Assembly (NCBI GenBank): GCA_023457255.1
Contig: JAEWMB010000018.1
Location: 1 to 64,000 of the forward strand
DNA: 64,000 nt
Direction of reading: 5' to 3'
DNA from: Bacillota bacterium
GTDB lineage: Bacteria; Bacillota; Clostridia; Lachnospirales; Lachnospiraceae
The notes beneath the pieces were generated by a model that was given only the letters and a program-made list of their open reading frames with translations, was not told where the DNA came from and did not search any database. How positions within the stretch are numbered: the first letter of the stretch is position 1; each line of letters begins with the position of its first letter. A program made the position numbers and the translations under genes. Positions 18,010 to 28,197 of the stretch are shown piece after piece.

Positions 18010-19542
18010 TTACGGTAAATCAATTCCAAAATAAGCCTTCATTGCTTCTTTATGATATTGGTTTGCCATCTTGGTAGCTTCTTCTGCATAATCGGAAGCT
18101 TTTGCCTGACCGGTATCTACCAGGTTGTGAACTCCAATATTATTAAAGTACTCGTCACAGAACGTCCAGTATCCCGCGATCGACATCCATCCAAAAGGAA
18201 TCGGACGAATACAGCTTGCAAAGTATGCATCCCAATATGGCTTTCTCTCATCATCGGTCGGATAAAGGGCTTTGTATCTTGACCATACAGATTCATCCAG
18301 TGTGATCGGAGCCGGCATAGAATCACGAATTAGTGGATCTCCGGCGGCATTTGTAATAGACTGATCATAGAAGATATCTAATTTTGCCTGCCAGCCATCT
18401 GCTCCCCAGCCCATAAATTTTAAAAGTTCATATGCCTCTCTTGGGTATTTTGTTCCGGCTGAAATACCACCCATATCTAGAGTAGCAATAGAGTTTGGTA
18501 CACCATCGACCTCTTCTACAGAAGGAATAACATATGGCACAAAATCTATACCAAGATCCTGATACGCAGCAGTATCCCAAATATTCATATAAGTCCAATA
18601 AGCTTCTGTCATAACAGCTACGCGTCCACTGGAACCAGCCCAAGCTTCCCAGTCGCCGAGCCACTTTTCCATCTTTGCTGTTTCTCTATTCGGAGCTACA
18701 TAGTTATTTAATTTAAGATCAGCAAACTGCTGTTCTCCGACAGCCCAAACACCAAGGTCAAAACTCTCCCCGTCCCAGCCAAATTCTCCTTTGATTTTCT
18801 GAGATGCAGCAATTCCATACAAGCTATCCAAACGATTAAATGCACCCAATCCATAATAAGCCGGTGTCTGACTTAAGTCGGTTGCGTCCTGAATTAATTG
18901 AATCATTTCATTCCAAGTCCAATTCATTCTTGGCATATTTATATTTAAGGTCTCAAGAACCCCTCTATCCACATAGACAATACCAGGGAAAAACTTCATT
19001 GGGGTTCCCCACTTTTGATTGGTATCATAATATCCAATCTTTACCTCATTAATAGTTGGGAGAATATTTTGATTTTCCGGATCCGCCTCCCAAAGCTCTG
19101 TCATGTCATATAACAAATGATTGGATAACGCAAAATCACTATCGGAGTACATAAAACAATCCGGTGCATTACTTGCAGCGATTAAATTTAATAAGGTTGT
19201 ATTTGCATCTGCTACATTAACATAGACTACATTCACCGTGATGTTTGGATATTTATCCATAAACTTCTCAGCTAATTTCTGTGTAAGAACTTCACTGTCA
19301 AAGTTAAAATATGTTAGTGTGATAGGTTCTGTCGTCATTGGCGGAAGGGCACTGTCTGTCCCTTGTATTCCTTGCGTCGGTGTTTTCGTATCTGTGCCGT
19401 TCTTTCCTTCCGGTGCGGCTGTACCGGAAGGATTGCCGTTCTTTCCGCCGGTATCCTCTGCTTCCTTCCCTGCAAACACACATCCGGATAACAAAGTCAT
19501 ACACAACGCCAGCATTAAAATCATACTTATCAGTTTCCTCAT
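18010..19542 (-). CDS. Extracellular sugar-binding lipoprotein of an ABC importer
   Basis: A 510-residue family 1 solute-binding protein. The lipobox LLSGC places the lipid-modified Cys at 21, followed by a G/T/P-rich tether (about 25-70). The binding fold starts at LTYFNFDSEVLTQKLAEKF. A later segment WLGDWEAWAGSSGRVAVMTE and the C-terminal SIAGYWTFCDEYF fit sugar-binding members. It follows the permease pair at 19950-21993 and forms the second importer of the operon. Its ligand is likely an arabino- or pectic oligosaccharide, inferred from context. The ribosome site is GAGGAGG. Confidence 0.88.
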   Translation of the reverse strand: MRKLISMILMLALCMTLLSGCVFAGKEAEDTGGKNGNPSGTAAPEGKNGTDTKTPTQGIQGTDSALPPMTTEPITLTYFNFDSEVLTQKLAEKFMDKYPNITVNVVYVNVADANTTLLNLIAASNAPDCFMYSDSDFALSNHLLYDMTELWEADPENQNILPTINEVKIGYYDTNQKWGTPMKFFPGIVYVDRGVLETLNINMPRMNWTWNEMIQLIQDATDLSQTPAYYGLGAFNRLDSLYGIAASQKIKGEFGWDGESFDLGVWAVGEQQFADLKLNNYVAPNRETAKMEKWLGDWEAWAGSSGRVAVMTEAYWTYMNIWDTAAYQDLGIDFVPYVIPSVEEVDGVPNSIATLDMGGISAGTKYPREAYELLKFMGWGADGWQAKLDIFYDQSITNAAGDPLIRDSMPAPITLDESVWSRYKALYPTDDERKPYWDAYFASCIRPIPFGWMSIAGYWTFCDEYFNNIGVHNLVDTGQAKASDYAEEATKMANQYHKEAMKAYFGIDLP

Positions 19543-19644
19543 AGCATTACCTCCTCTTTTTCTAACCTTTTTAGTTTCTTTGAATTACTGCTTTTGCTAC
19601 TTCTCCGCTTTTACTTTTACCAGCTTTCGTTATTGCTCCGTCAC

Positions 19645-19860
19645 CTTTCATTCTTTTTGTTTTTTTGCTTGTTTATTTCTTTTCCTTCTTTTGTTTCTTT
19701 TGTTTCCTTCTTTTATTTCCTTCTTTATTCTTTTGTTTCCTTCTTCCTTCTCTTGTTTCCTTCTTTTCTATTCTTTTGTATCCTGCTTTTTCATTTTTTT
19801 ATTTCCCTTCACTTATTCTTCTACTCTCTTAATTGTTTTTTTCCTATTTTTTCTAACTTC
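19645..19860. repeat. Long pyrimidine-rich (+) / purine-rich (-) tract
   Basis: A stretch of roughly 215 bp is almost pure C/T on the + strand and densest at 19678-19780, built from irregular repeats of CTTTTGTTTCCTT-like units. It lies in the 407-bp gap between a permease gene and the binding-protein gene, so the operon mRNA carries an A/G-rich, weakly structured segment there. Open frames across it are low-complexity and not believed to be genes. Confidence 0.8.
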
Positions 19861-19949
19861 TTTACATACTTTTTGAAAGCATATTTTCTAAAAAACTTTA
19901 TACCATAAATTAGCTAACCCTTCTTTTTGATGAAATCCATACGCATTAA

Positions 19950-20924
19950 TTATTCTCCCGTAATACCTGTGCGGTCGATACTTTCCACAAAACTTCTCTG
20001 CATGATAAAGTACATAATCAGCACCGGTAAAATACTAAGCAGCGTAGCTGCCATTCGTATTGATTCATTGTTGCTTGTTGCAACTCCTTCTACGGTCTGC
20101 ATCGTATTGTAGTTGGCATCAAACTGCTTCAGCTTAATAATCAGAGTAGAAAGAGTTCCCTTAATATACACACCGCTGACATAAAGCTGTGTTAAGTAAG
20201 ATTCATTCCAATACCAAACAAGCGAAAACAAAAATACAGTGATATAAGCGGGCTTTGCGGATGGAACAGAAATTCGAAAGAACGAACGGAAAAATCCTGC
20301 TCCATCCATATGTGCTGCCTCAATTAAGACCTTGGGAACTAATTTGAAAAACTGATAGAAAATCAAGATAAATATCTGTGCATTCAATCCTTGACCTAAA
20401 AGTGACGGAATCAAAAAAGATTGCAGCTTTCCGACCAGTTTTAAATTATTGAATAAAACATAGGTAGGCATCATAGTAATCTGAGGTGGTAAAATAAAGG
20501 AAAAAATCAAAATCCCCAGCATTAATTTCTTCCCCTTAAACTCAAATCTTGCAAACCCGTACCCAACAAAGGAACAAACCACAACATTAAATACAGTTGG
20601 TATCCCGGCTACGATTACACTCTGTAAAAAGGTTTTCAGATAATCCATACTGCGTGCAGCTTTCTGATAATTATCGAAGTTAAGTTTGGAAGGAATCCAG
20701 CTAATAGAAGTATCCAATAAATCCTCCAAAGACATAAAGCTCTTACTAATCATATAAAGTAAGGGATAAAGATAAACAAATCCGATACAGATTAACAAGG
20801 AGTAAAGAAATAGCCGGTTTAACAAGCCTTTCTTCTCTTTGGAACCAAGCACTAACTTACGAAGTTTATCCTTATTGAGAGATATCCTTTTATTTTCGAT
20901 GGAGATAATACTAGTCTTTTTCAT
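19950..20924 (-). CDS. Carbohydrate ABC importer permease (MalG type)
   Basis: A 324-residue inner-membrane permease with six expected helices and the EAA loop EAAHMDGAGFFRSFFRISVPSAKP near 205-230, which docks the ATPase. The N-terminal extension of about 40 residues is basic. The start at 20924 was chosen over 20939 because GGAGG sits 8 nt upstream of it; it overlaps the preceding permease gene by 14 bp. It pairs with the MalF-type permease at 20911 and the binding protein at 18010. No ATPase gene is present. Confidence 0.9.
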   Translation of the reverse strand: MKKTSIISIENKRISLNKDKLRKLVLGSKEKKGLLNRLFLYSLLICIGFVYLYPLLYMISKSFMSLEDLLDTSISWIPSKLNFDNYQKAARSMDYLKTFLQSVIVAGIPTVFNVVVCSFVGYGFARFEFKGKKLMLGILIFSFILPPQITMMPTYVLFNNLKLVGKLQSFLIPSLLGQGLNAQIFILIFYQFFKLVPKVLIEAAHMDGAGFFRSFFRISVPSAKPAYITVFLFSLVWYWNESYLTQLYVSGVYIKGTLSTLIIKLKQFDANYNTMQTVEGVATSNNESIRMAATLLSILPVLIMYFIMQRSFVESIDRTGITGE

Positions 20925-21993
20925 TGTTGCTACCTCCATTTTCAGCTAATATCTTTTGATTTTTAACGCTTGCCTGAAAAGCCGCACCGGCCTCTTTACT
21001 TTTTTCAGATATAAAAGATTTTGCTTTTCGTCTGTTTCGCCTTCTGATGCGGCGTAACAGTCTGTTTTGCTTTTTAAGCTCTTTTTTTCTTTTCTTCACC
21101 TGCTTATCATAAGCATCTTTTCTCGTTAATAATAAAACCGCCACGATAGTAACTATCATTGTTTGCACGATAGCATACATCCACGCCATAGCAGACGCAT
21201 ATCCATAACCTTTGTTACCGGCAAACATTGCATTCTGTATCATGTTAATGATATTGTTCTGTTCATTATTGGATAAGAAGATTACGGTATAAACGGCATT
21301 TAATAAAATCATCGGTTTTATGGTCGGCAGGGTTATTTTCCAAAAGCATTCCCATCCGGAACCGCCATCGATTTTTGCGGCTTCATAAAGTGAGCTGTCT
21401 ATTTTTTGCAGCGCGGATAAAAAGATTAAGATCTGGACTCCGGAATACCATAAAATCATAATCATATTGGAAAATACATCCGAGAATCCGGAAGCGATAT
21501 AATACGGCAGGAAACTCTCAAGTGCATTTTTAATTGCTGCTACATTCATTGAAGGTATGGTTGCCGCCCCCTGAGAGGATAGCATATTCATAACCGGACC
21601 GCTGACGATAATAACAGGAAGGAAGAATATCAGCCGAAATAACCCCTTGCACCTGATTTTCTGGTTTAAAAACATCGCGATTAATAATGCAAATACTACG
21701 ATAATCGGAACGGATAATATTGTTTCCCAAAAATATCCGCCAAGAGCAAGTGGATACTGGGCATCCTCCAACCAAATCTGAGTAAAGTTTTCAAATGCTG
21801 CAAAATTAACCTTCATTCCCTTTGGAGTAATTTTGATGTCAGCTAAGGAATATTGAAAGGATTGTATTAGCGGGACGATAAGAAACAATATTGCTCCAAT
21901 AATCCAAGGCAAAACAAAGATATAACCCATCCGTGCTTCTCTCTTAGCTAATTTCCCAAGTTTTACGTTCTTACCTTTTGGTGCTTTGCTCAT
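20911..21993 (-). CDS. Carbohydrate ABC importer permease (MalF type)
   Basis: A 360-residue permease. Membrane segments begin with GYIFVLPWIIGAILFLIVPL (23-42), and the EAA loop EAAKIDGGSGWECFWKITLP lies near 208-227. A long, very basic C-terminal tail (about 300-360, rich in KK/RR) extends into the cytoplasm and is unusual. The start overlaps the DUF5696 gene by 23 bp with a GGTGGTGAAG site. It works with the adjoining MalG-type permease. Confidence 0.9.
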   Translation of the reverse strand: MSKAPKGKNVKLGKLAKREARMGYIFVLPWIIGAILFLIVPLIQSFQYSLADIKITPKGMKVNFAAFENFTQIWLEDAQYPLALGGYFWETILSVPIIVVFALLIAMFLNQKIRCKGLFRLIFFLPVIIVSGPVMNMLSSQGAATIPSMNVAAIKNALESFLPYYIASGFSDVFSNMIMILWYSGVQILIFLSALQKIDSSLYEAAKIDGGSGWECFWKITLPTIKPMILLNAVYTVIFLSNNEQNNIINMIQNAMFAGNKGYGYASAMAWMYAIVQTMIVTIVAVLLLTRKDAYDKQVKKRKKELKKQNRLLRRIRRRNRRKAKSFISEKSKEAGAAFQASVKNQKILAENGGSNNEKD

Positions 21994-24262
21994 TTTGCTT
22001 CACCACCTTTACCGACATTGCAGGAATCGTTTCTCCATCCGTGTCCTCCTCCTGCTGTGAATAGTTAATGTATAGTTTTACTCCATTATCGTAAGTTACA
22101 ATTGTTATCCCATTGTCTCTTCTTTCATGACCGGTGATGTAACTATCCTTCGTATATTCATAAATCTTTTCCAGTTCCTTTGAATATCTAATAATTTCAT
22201 CCTTATAGATGTCATACTGTGAACTATAGATATCACTGGAATTGGTGTATATTAAATAAGAGGAATCCTTCTTTGTTACATAGAAGGATGGATATATTCC
22301 CATCTCAACAAGTTTTAGAAAAAACTCTTTTTTATTTGCCTCAAAATTAATATAATCGGAATACATTGGTATTACGCCCTTTAGAGCAATTGATAAAAAT
22401 GGTATCTCCTCATCGATGAAAATATAGCTTGAGCTACCGGTTGGCATTGTTAAAAATGCATTCGTTTGATTCCATAGGTAGGAAAATGGTTGTTCCAGGT
22501 ATAAGTCAAGGGAATCTTCTAACTCACATAACGTTTGTAAATAAGAATCCATCGTACTCTTTCTGGAAAACATATGTCCGCTGTAACTATAGGAATAAAT
22601 CATATTGGTAATACCCGATAACGCCATGCCGGTAAGGGCTTCTTCCTTAAATTCCTTCCCCAAAGACGTAAGCAATGAGTAACTGCGCCTTGGAATCTGA
22701 TACATGAACTGAGGATATACTTCCATGTAGGTATCTTCTTTAAATACCCGCTTATCTACCCGCTTAACCACGTTAAAGGTCGTGTTGTTTTCTCCCGGAT
22801 TTATCCTTAAGGCATCGTGATATAAAAGTAACTCTACTCCGTCCTCCTTCATATCCTTCACAAGCTTTTTAAGCTTTTTTGTACTTCCAAGAGAGCTTTC
22901 TGCTTTTAATTTCGTAACCGGCAAATCAAAAATCCCACCGGTTTGCCATCCCTTGTAAAGTGACAAGAGATTAGAAACACCCAAATCCTTTAATTCTGTC
23001 AGGATATCTCTTACGTCCTCTATTGTTGTCATGCTGACCGTTGATTTAAAAAGTAAGCCATCTTCTTTGTCCGCACCTAAAAAATCAACTCTTGTACGAT
23101 AAGAAGTATCCTTTTTCGTAAGCTTTTGTTCGTCTAAGAGATAGTTTCGATATCTTACCGCCAACCCTGTATAATTCGCATTTTCCTCACTCACAAGACA
23201 ATAAGTAACACGGATATCAGTGTGAGTCCTGTCTGCTTCCACCTGGGTAATAGAGCCTGAATTACTTTGACTCGTTGGCTGCACGTAAAGTTTGCGCTTG
23301 ATAAATTTTGTATAGATTCGGTTATAGTCCACGACTGCACCATTTGGATATGCCTCAATACTTGCCCGGTCTTCACCCGATTCTACGATTCCAAGATAAC
23401 CAAATTGTTCCTTCGTATGTACCATACCAAATACCGGTGCCAGAATATATTCCGACGGATTTATCGTTTTAAGTTCCCCCCAAAGCAGTGACTCCACCGT
23501 GGAATCTTTAAATCCGATATCCTCTCCATAAATCATCTGAGAATATCCGCCCTTAAATCTGCCTTCTTTATCGTCAAGGTAAATCAGTGCACCGTTCCCA
23601 TCCGGTATAAACATATAGCCTTCTTTTTCATCAAGATAACTGTAACCGAAGAACGGAAACACATTGATTGCTCCAATGGAGTATTTTGCATTGCTCTCCT
23701 TAATAAATTCATCGGGTATCTCTACAATTAATTGATCCTCATATAACGATACCGTTATTTGCAGAGAAATCTCGAACTTCGGAAATTCCACCATTGCCGT
23801 AAACCCGTTTGCGTGGTAACTAACCAAAACTTCAGGTGTGCTGTTTATCATATCTGCCTGCACCGTATCATTAAATCCGTCAATGATAGTAAGGACGATT
23901 CCGGATTGCATAAAACCTTTCCACTGCTTATTGTTCTTTCCTAAATCCTCCGATACAGTGGACTCCAAAACAGCACCTGTGACTTTATCACGTAAAATAA
24001 TAGAAAGTGTCGGTTCATACAGATATAGCTCATAACGGCCACTTTCTGCAGCCTTTTTATGTTCCTTTATAGTCTCGCTAAAAGTAACAATAGGTGACTG
24101 AGTATCAGAAACCTCACGAAAGCTTCTCCTGTGTTCCTCACTAAGGGTTACGGTAAGCGTTTGTTTTGACGCAGACATTTTTATTACTGCAAAAACTATG
24201 AGAAAACATAAGAAACCTCCGATTGCAGAAAGGCTGATTATTTTCTTTTTTTTAGAAGCCAA
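21971..24262 (-). CDS. DUF5696 family membrane-anchored extracellular protein
   Basis: A 763-residue protein with one N-terminal membrane helix (about 7-29) and a large outer domain. It matches the DUF5696 type often encoded in clostridial and paenibacillar polysaccharide clusters; segments such as YMFIPDGNGALIYL, NVFPFFGYSYLDEKEG and FDLPVTKLKAESSLGSTKKL support this. The middle part (about 380-640) has alternating strand/helix text with conserved acidic residues resembling a TIM-barrel glycosidase, but no catalytic residue is established. Placed between an NHL/Yip1-like protein and permeases, it may process or deliver the oligosaccharide. It overlaps the upstream gene by 11 bp. Confidence 0.75.
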   Translation of the reverse strand: MASKKKKIISLSAIGGFLCFLIVFAVIKMSASKQTLTVTLSEEHRRSFREVSDTQSPIVTFSETIKEHKKAAESGRYELYLYEPTLSIILRDKVTGAVLESTVSEDLGKNNKQWKGFMQSGIVLTIIDGFNDTVQADMINSTPEVLVSYHANGFTAMVEFPKFEISLQITVSLYEDQLIVEIPDEFIKESNAKYSIGAINVFPFFGYSYLDEKEGYMFIPDGNGALIYLDDKEGRFKGGYSQMIYGEDIGFKDSTVESLLWGELKTINPSEYILAPVFGMVHTKEQFGYLGIVESGEDRASIEAYPNGAVVDYNRIYTKFIKRKLYVQPTSQSNSGSITQVEADRTHTDIRVTYCLVSEENANYTGLAVRYRNYLLDEQKLTKKDTSYRTRVDFLGADKEDGLLFKSTVSMTTIEDVRDILTELKDLGVSNLLSLYKGWQTGGIFDLPVTKLKAESSLGSTKKLKKLVKDMKEDGVELLLYHDALRINPGENNTTFNVVKRVDKRVFKEDTYMEVYPQFMYQIPRRSYSLLTSLGKEFKEEALTGMALSGITNMIYSYSYSGHMFSRKSTMDSYLQTLCELEDSLDLYLEQPFSYLWNQTNAFLTMPTGSSSYIFIDEEIPFLSIALKGVIPMYSDYINFEANKKEFFLKLVEMGIYPSFYVTKKDSSYLIYTNSSDIYSSQYDIYKDEIIRYSKELEKIYEYTKDSYITGHERRDNGITIVTYDNGVKLYINYSQQEEDTDGETIPAMSVKVVKQNEQSTKR

Positions 24263-26297
24263 GACGATACACCACCTCTCCGCTGATTGCTATAATAAAA
24301 TCAATTACCTGAGACCCCAGTACATAAAGGATAAAAGCTACCAAGACAGCGATAAATGCAGCAAAAAATGTTAAGAATATTACCTTTCCTGTTTCCTTCA
24401 CAGAATAATTATTAATCTCTTTGATTGCCAGAAATAGTAATATTACAATCCATGCCTGTTCAAAAAGCAATGCAAATTCTACGATAAAAACTTCATTATA
24501 GGTAACCACCTGACTTAGCAAAAAGATAAAAGGCTGTAACATCAAGTATGGGGTCAATGCATAGGTAAAACTGCAGTAGATTTGTTTTAGGGTTCCCTCT
24601 CCATCATTAATGGTGCAAATCAGGTAATTGCTTGCGGTAAATAATAGAACTAACACCACCACATATAAAATATCTGTTCCTAATGCAAAGCGCCCTTCTC
24701 TAACGTTTTTTAATAAGAAACCGCAAAAATACTTATTGATGATGCGAAAGCCGATGAACAAGGCAAGTAAAATATTCGCACATAAAAGGGAGGCTTTCCC
24801 TTCCCTGCGCACTCCGTAACATCCGTCAATCGGATGTTTCATAAAGTAAACAGAGTATTTTAACTGCCCGATTAGTTCTTTTCTTGATACCCTAAGTTTT
24901 AATCTTCCTGCTCCGCCAAAGCAGCCGGTCTTTTTATTCAAAAATTTGAGTCCTTTCCAAATTACAACAAGGAAAAGAATCAGCATTACGGAAGGAATTA
25001 AATTATTTCTAAGCCATATGTTTCGAATCTCCCATAATGCATCGGAGTAGGTAGAATGATCTTTCGCAAGTCTTGCGTATTTTAATGCCATCTTATAATT
25101 TTCTTCTTGCAGGTACGCCCTGCCCATCGCTTTGTTTGCATAATCAAACAAACTATTCATCTTTAGAATCTCATTGAGTGGCTCTTTGCTTTCGGTATAT
25201 CTTCCCTTGGAATAAAGATAAAGTGCTTTATGAATGAAATCAGTAAATTCTGTCGGAGCAAAAACCTGAATCTGACTTAAATCGGAATCCAAGATATATA
25301 TCTTGTCAGAAGCATCCACACCGATTGCTTCCACTTTCTTACACAAGCCAATCCTCTGCCTGCCGTCATCACTTCCGCCAAAAACATAGAGTAATTCTCC
25401 GTCTTCATTAAATTCATAGATATATCCAAGAGAGGATACCATAAAGATATTTTCATAATTACCGGTTGTAACCGCTGCCGGATATTCATCATAAGCATCT
25501 GCACTTATCAGGTTTTTTCCGGCGATATTCAGTTTTTTCAGGGTATATTCGTATTCCCCTCTTGTAACGGTATATAGCAACCCTTTTGCATCAATAGCAA
25601 GATTATCCGGTGTCGCTGGAATGTTACTTACCTGTTTTGCACGCTGAGCATCGGTCATAAACATTCGTAAAATTACCTGAGTCAAGGAACTCCATGTATA
25701 ATTCGTTCCAAAGTAGCCAAGGAAGGTCCCTTCATCCGCAGGGGATATTTCTACCAGACCATTGGTATTCGCTTCACAAACAATGAACATAATTCCTTTG
25801 TTTGTTACAGCCAGTTTTAACGGTTTAAAGTCGACACCGTCTCCATAGAGCGGATGATCAGGTCTTTGGTACCTGGCAAGTACTTTACTTTCCTCATTTA
25901 ATACAAATACTGTCCCGGCATCCCGGTCAGCAACGTATATTTTTTTATCTTTGGTTACAAACACACCGCATGGATAGACAAACTCTTCACTTGTAATTAC
26001 AGTCACTAAGTTTCCGGATAAATCCGATACCACAATCCGGCGATTTCCAGTATCTGCAATATAAAGCAATCCATCTTCACTGATTGCCATGTCCTTTGGC
26101 TCGGATAATGCCTCCTCACCAATTTTCGTTATCGTTAGGTGCGGCATATATGCTGTCTGTGTCTCTGTCATATAACCATAGCCATCCATCGTATAGGTCT
26201 TATACGGTGCATCCGCACTGACTGCTGTATCACCAGTCAAGGCAAGGGTTACGCAGAGGAGAAGCATTGCTTGCATTCTTTTTAGTCTGCTTTTCAT
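24252..26297 (-). CDS. NHL-repeat protein with TPR-like linker and Yip1-type membrane domain
   Basis: A 681-residue protein in three parts. After a signal peptide (1-29) comes a beta-propeller of NHL-type repeats (about 50-350: LSEPKDMAISEDGLLYIADT, NRRIVVSDLSGNLV, GVFVTKDKKIYVADR). A short TPR-like helical stretch (about 360-425) precedes one membrane helix (about 432-450) and a C-terminal Yip1-like bundle of about five helices (500-681). The propeller faces outwards. Its gene travels with DUF5696 and sugar permeases in related clusters; the role is unknown, and a sensor or transport accessory function is inferred. Confidence 0.7.
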   Translation of the reverse strand: MKSRLKRMQAMLLLCVTLALTGDTAVSADAPYKTYTMDGYGYMTETQTAYMPHLTITKIGEEALSEPKDMAISEDGLLYIADTGNRRIVVSDLSGNLVTVITSEEFVYPCGVFVTKDKKIYVADRDAGTVFVLNEESKVLARYQRPDHPLYGDGVDFKPLKLAVTNKGIMFIVCEANTNGLVEISPADEGTFLGYFGTNYTWSSLTQVILRMFMTDAQRAKQVSNIPATPDNLAIDAKGLLYTVTRGEYEYTLKKLNIAGKNLISADAYDEYPAAVTTGNYENIFMVSSLGYIYEFNEDGELLYVFGGSDDGRQRIGLCKKVEAIGVDASDKIYILDSDLSQIQVFAPTEFTDFIHKALYLYSKGRYTESKEPLNEILKMNSLFDYANKAMGRAYLQEENYKMALKYARLAKDHSTYSDALWEIRNIWLRNNLIPSVMLILFLVVIWKGLKFLNKKTGCFGGAGRLKLRVSRKELIGQLKYSVYFMKHPIDGCYGVRREGKASLLCANILLALFIGFRIINKYFCGFLLKNVREGRFALGTDILYVVVLVLLFTASNYLICTINDGEGTLKQIYCSFTYALTPYLMLQPFIFLLSQVVTYNEVFIVEFALLFEQAWIVILLFLAIKEINNYSVKETGKVIFLTFFAAFIAVLVAFILYVLGSQVIDFIIAISGEVVYRLGF

Positions 26298-26314
26298 GGT
26301 TTAACCTCCCTTAA

Positions 26315-27184
26315 CTATTTAATACCGGAATGTGCCATGGTATTCATTACACTGTTTTGCAGGATGATAAATAATACTAAGCTTGGTATGAACATGATGA
26401 AAGAAGCTGCTGCCTGCATCCCCTGACCAGCCACCGTATTTTGTGCCGTGGTCAAGGTATTCATATAAAAAGTTAAGGTCTTAAGCCCTTCGCTGCTGAT
26501 ATAGTAATTGGAAGTCTCCATGTTCGTCCATACCTGCTGAAATACTAAGATTGCAGCGGTTGCTATTGCCGGTTTAATTAGCGGAATCACGATTTTTCGA
26601 TATACCTTCCACTCACTGGCTCCATCAATATAGGCAGCCTCGATTAACGAGTCCGGTACCTGATCAATAAACTGTTTTACTAAAAACAAGGCTACCGGTA
26701 ACGGTATGAGCGGTAATATATGTGCGAAAAAAGAATCTGTAATTCCAAGAACATTAATCGTCATATATCTTGGTATCATAACTGCAACCGGCACAAACAT
26801 AAGTGCAGCCTGATTGATACCCATTAACGCAAATTTTCCTTTAAATTTTAATTTAGATAAAGAAAACCCGGCGGCAGTAGATAAAAGAATCGAGGAAAAC
26901 ACTACCGTAATTGTTACAATGGAACTATTAAAAATATAACGGCTTAATGGAATCCCGGCAGTTCTTGAGGCTTTAAAAAGCTTCGTAAAATTATCAAAGG
27001 TTGGTCTTGATACAAAAAACTTTGGCGGATACGCAAATAATTCATCCATTGGTTTGAACGCATGATTGATAATGTAGAGAATCGGAAGTCCCATAATCAA
27101 AACCAGCGGCAGGATAATTAAAATTATTTTTATCTGACTTTTATCAAATTTTTTCGGATTAATCCTATGTCCTTTATATGCCAT
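26315..27184 (-). CDS. Carbohydrate ABC importer permease (MalG type), first system
   Basis: A 289-residue six-helix permease with the EAA loop EAAYIDGASEWKVYRKIVIPLIKP near 182-205. It follows the MalF-type partner by 17 bp and precedes the NHL/Yip1-like gene by the same spacing, so it lies in one transcript. With the 986-residue binding protein it forms the first importer of the operon. No ATP-binding subunit is encoded here. Confidence 0.92.
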   Translation of the reverse strand: MAYKGHRINPKKFDKSQIKIILIILPLVLIMGLPILYIINHAFKPMDELFAYPPKFFVSRPTFDNFTKLFKASRTAGIPLSRYIFNSSIVTITVVFSSILLSTAAGFSLSKLKFKGKFALMGINQAALMFVPVAVMIPRYMTINVLGITDSFFAHILPLIPLPVALFLVKQFIDQVPDSLIEAAYIDGASEWKVYRKIVIPLIKPAIATAAILVFQQVWTNMETSNYYISSEGLKTLTFYMNTLTTAQNTVAGQGMQAAASFIMFIPSLVLFIILQNSVMNTMAHSGIK

Positions 27185-27201
27185 AACACCCTTCTCCTCT
27201 C

Positions 27202-28107
27202 CTAATCTTCAGCAAACAACTTCTTTGATATTGTAGAAAATGCCCATACAATACCAAGTAAGGCTACGCTGATTGCGGCTGCATACCCCATCTCGTAACG
27301 TATAAACCCATAATCTTCGACATGGTTGACGATAAGCTGGGCTGCATTGTTAGGAGTCGGATTGCCGGCAAGCTGGGTACTAATCGTACCATTTTGAAAT
27401 GCACCGACAATTGACATAACTGCAGCAAATAACATCTGTGGTTTCATATTTGGAATAGTAATATAAATCATCTCTTGAAAACGATTCTTTACACCATCAA
27501 TGGCCGCTGCCTCATATAGCGTTTCATCCGAATTTAAAATACCTGCCAAGATGGCTAAGAACCCAACACCCATACTGCTCCAAAGGCCAATAAAGATAAC
27601 AATTGGAAGTAAATATCTGGTACTCACCAACCAAATAATTGGTTCATTGATTACTCCAAGGCTCATTAACCAGCTATTGATATAACCGGTTTGATCACCG
27701 GTAAACATAACCTTCCAAAGTACGGTCATAGCGATACCGGAGGTCAAGCTTGGTGAATAAAGAATCAAGGCGAAGATGGTACGTGGTATCTTACTAAGCT
27801 GCGCTAACGCCCATGCAAGCAAAAAGGAAAGTATGTATCCGCCCGGCCCCACTATAATTGCGTAAGCCACCGTGTTTGGCAGGACATGCTGCATGAAAAT
27901 CTCATCATTTGTAATTAAGTTAATATAATTTAAGAAGCCCACAAATCCCGGAAACTCGATTGCATTGTAGTTGGTGAAAGAAAGACCGATTGCAATGACT
28001 ACAGGGATTATGATAAATACTCCGAATAAGAGAAGGTAAGGGAATAAAAACACATATGCTCTGCGGTTACTATTCTCCCTTCTTCCAATACTTGATTTTC
28101 GCTTCAT
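27202..28107 (-). CDS. Carbohydrate ABC importer permease (MalF type), first system
   Basis: A 301-residue permease starting MKRKSSIGRREN. The first helix (AYVFLFPYLLLFGVFIIIP) and the EAA loop EAAAIDGVKNRFQEMIYITIP near 200-220 are clear. The ATG at 28107 was preferred over a TTG two codons earlier because GGGAG lies 8 nt upstream of it. It follows the large binding protein by 90 bp. Confidence 0.92.
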   Translation of the reverse strand: MKRKSSIGRRENSNRRAYVFLFPYLLLFGVFIIIPVVIAIGLSFTNYNAIEFPGFVGFLNYINLITNDEIFMQHVLPNTVAYAIIVGPGGYILSFLLAWALAQLSKIPRTIFALILYSPSLTSGIAMTVLWKVMFTGDQTGYINSWLMSLGVINEPIIWLVSTRYLLPIVIFIGLWSSMGVGFLAILAGILNSDETLYEAAAIDGVKNRFQEMIYITIPNMKPQMLFAAVMSIVGAFQNGTISTQLAGNPTPNNAAQLIVNHVEDYGFIRYEMGYAAAISVALLGIVWAFSTISKKLFAED

Positions 28108-28197
28108 CTCCAATTCTCCCGTTCCTTCGTTGATACTAACTTGATCATAAAACCTCTGAAAAATAAGTAAAATTTAAATATGATTTTTACTAAGGTT

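Noticed and set aside
19238..19876. A 212-codon + strand open frame with hydrophobic, Phe/Ser-rich product
   Set aside because: It is produced by the pyrimidine-rich tract and the antisense of a clear binding-protein gene, has no ribosome site and reads as low complexity.
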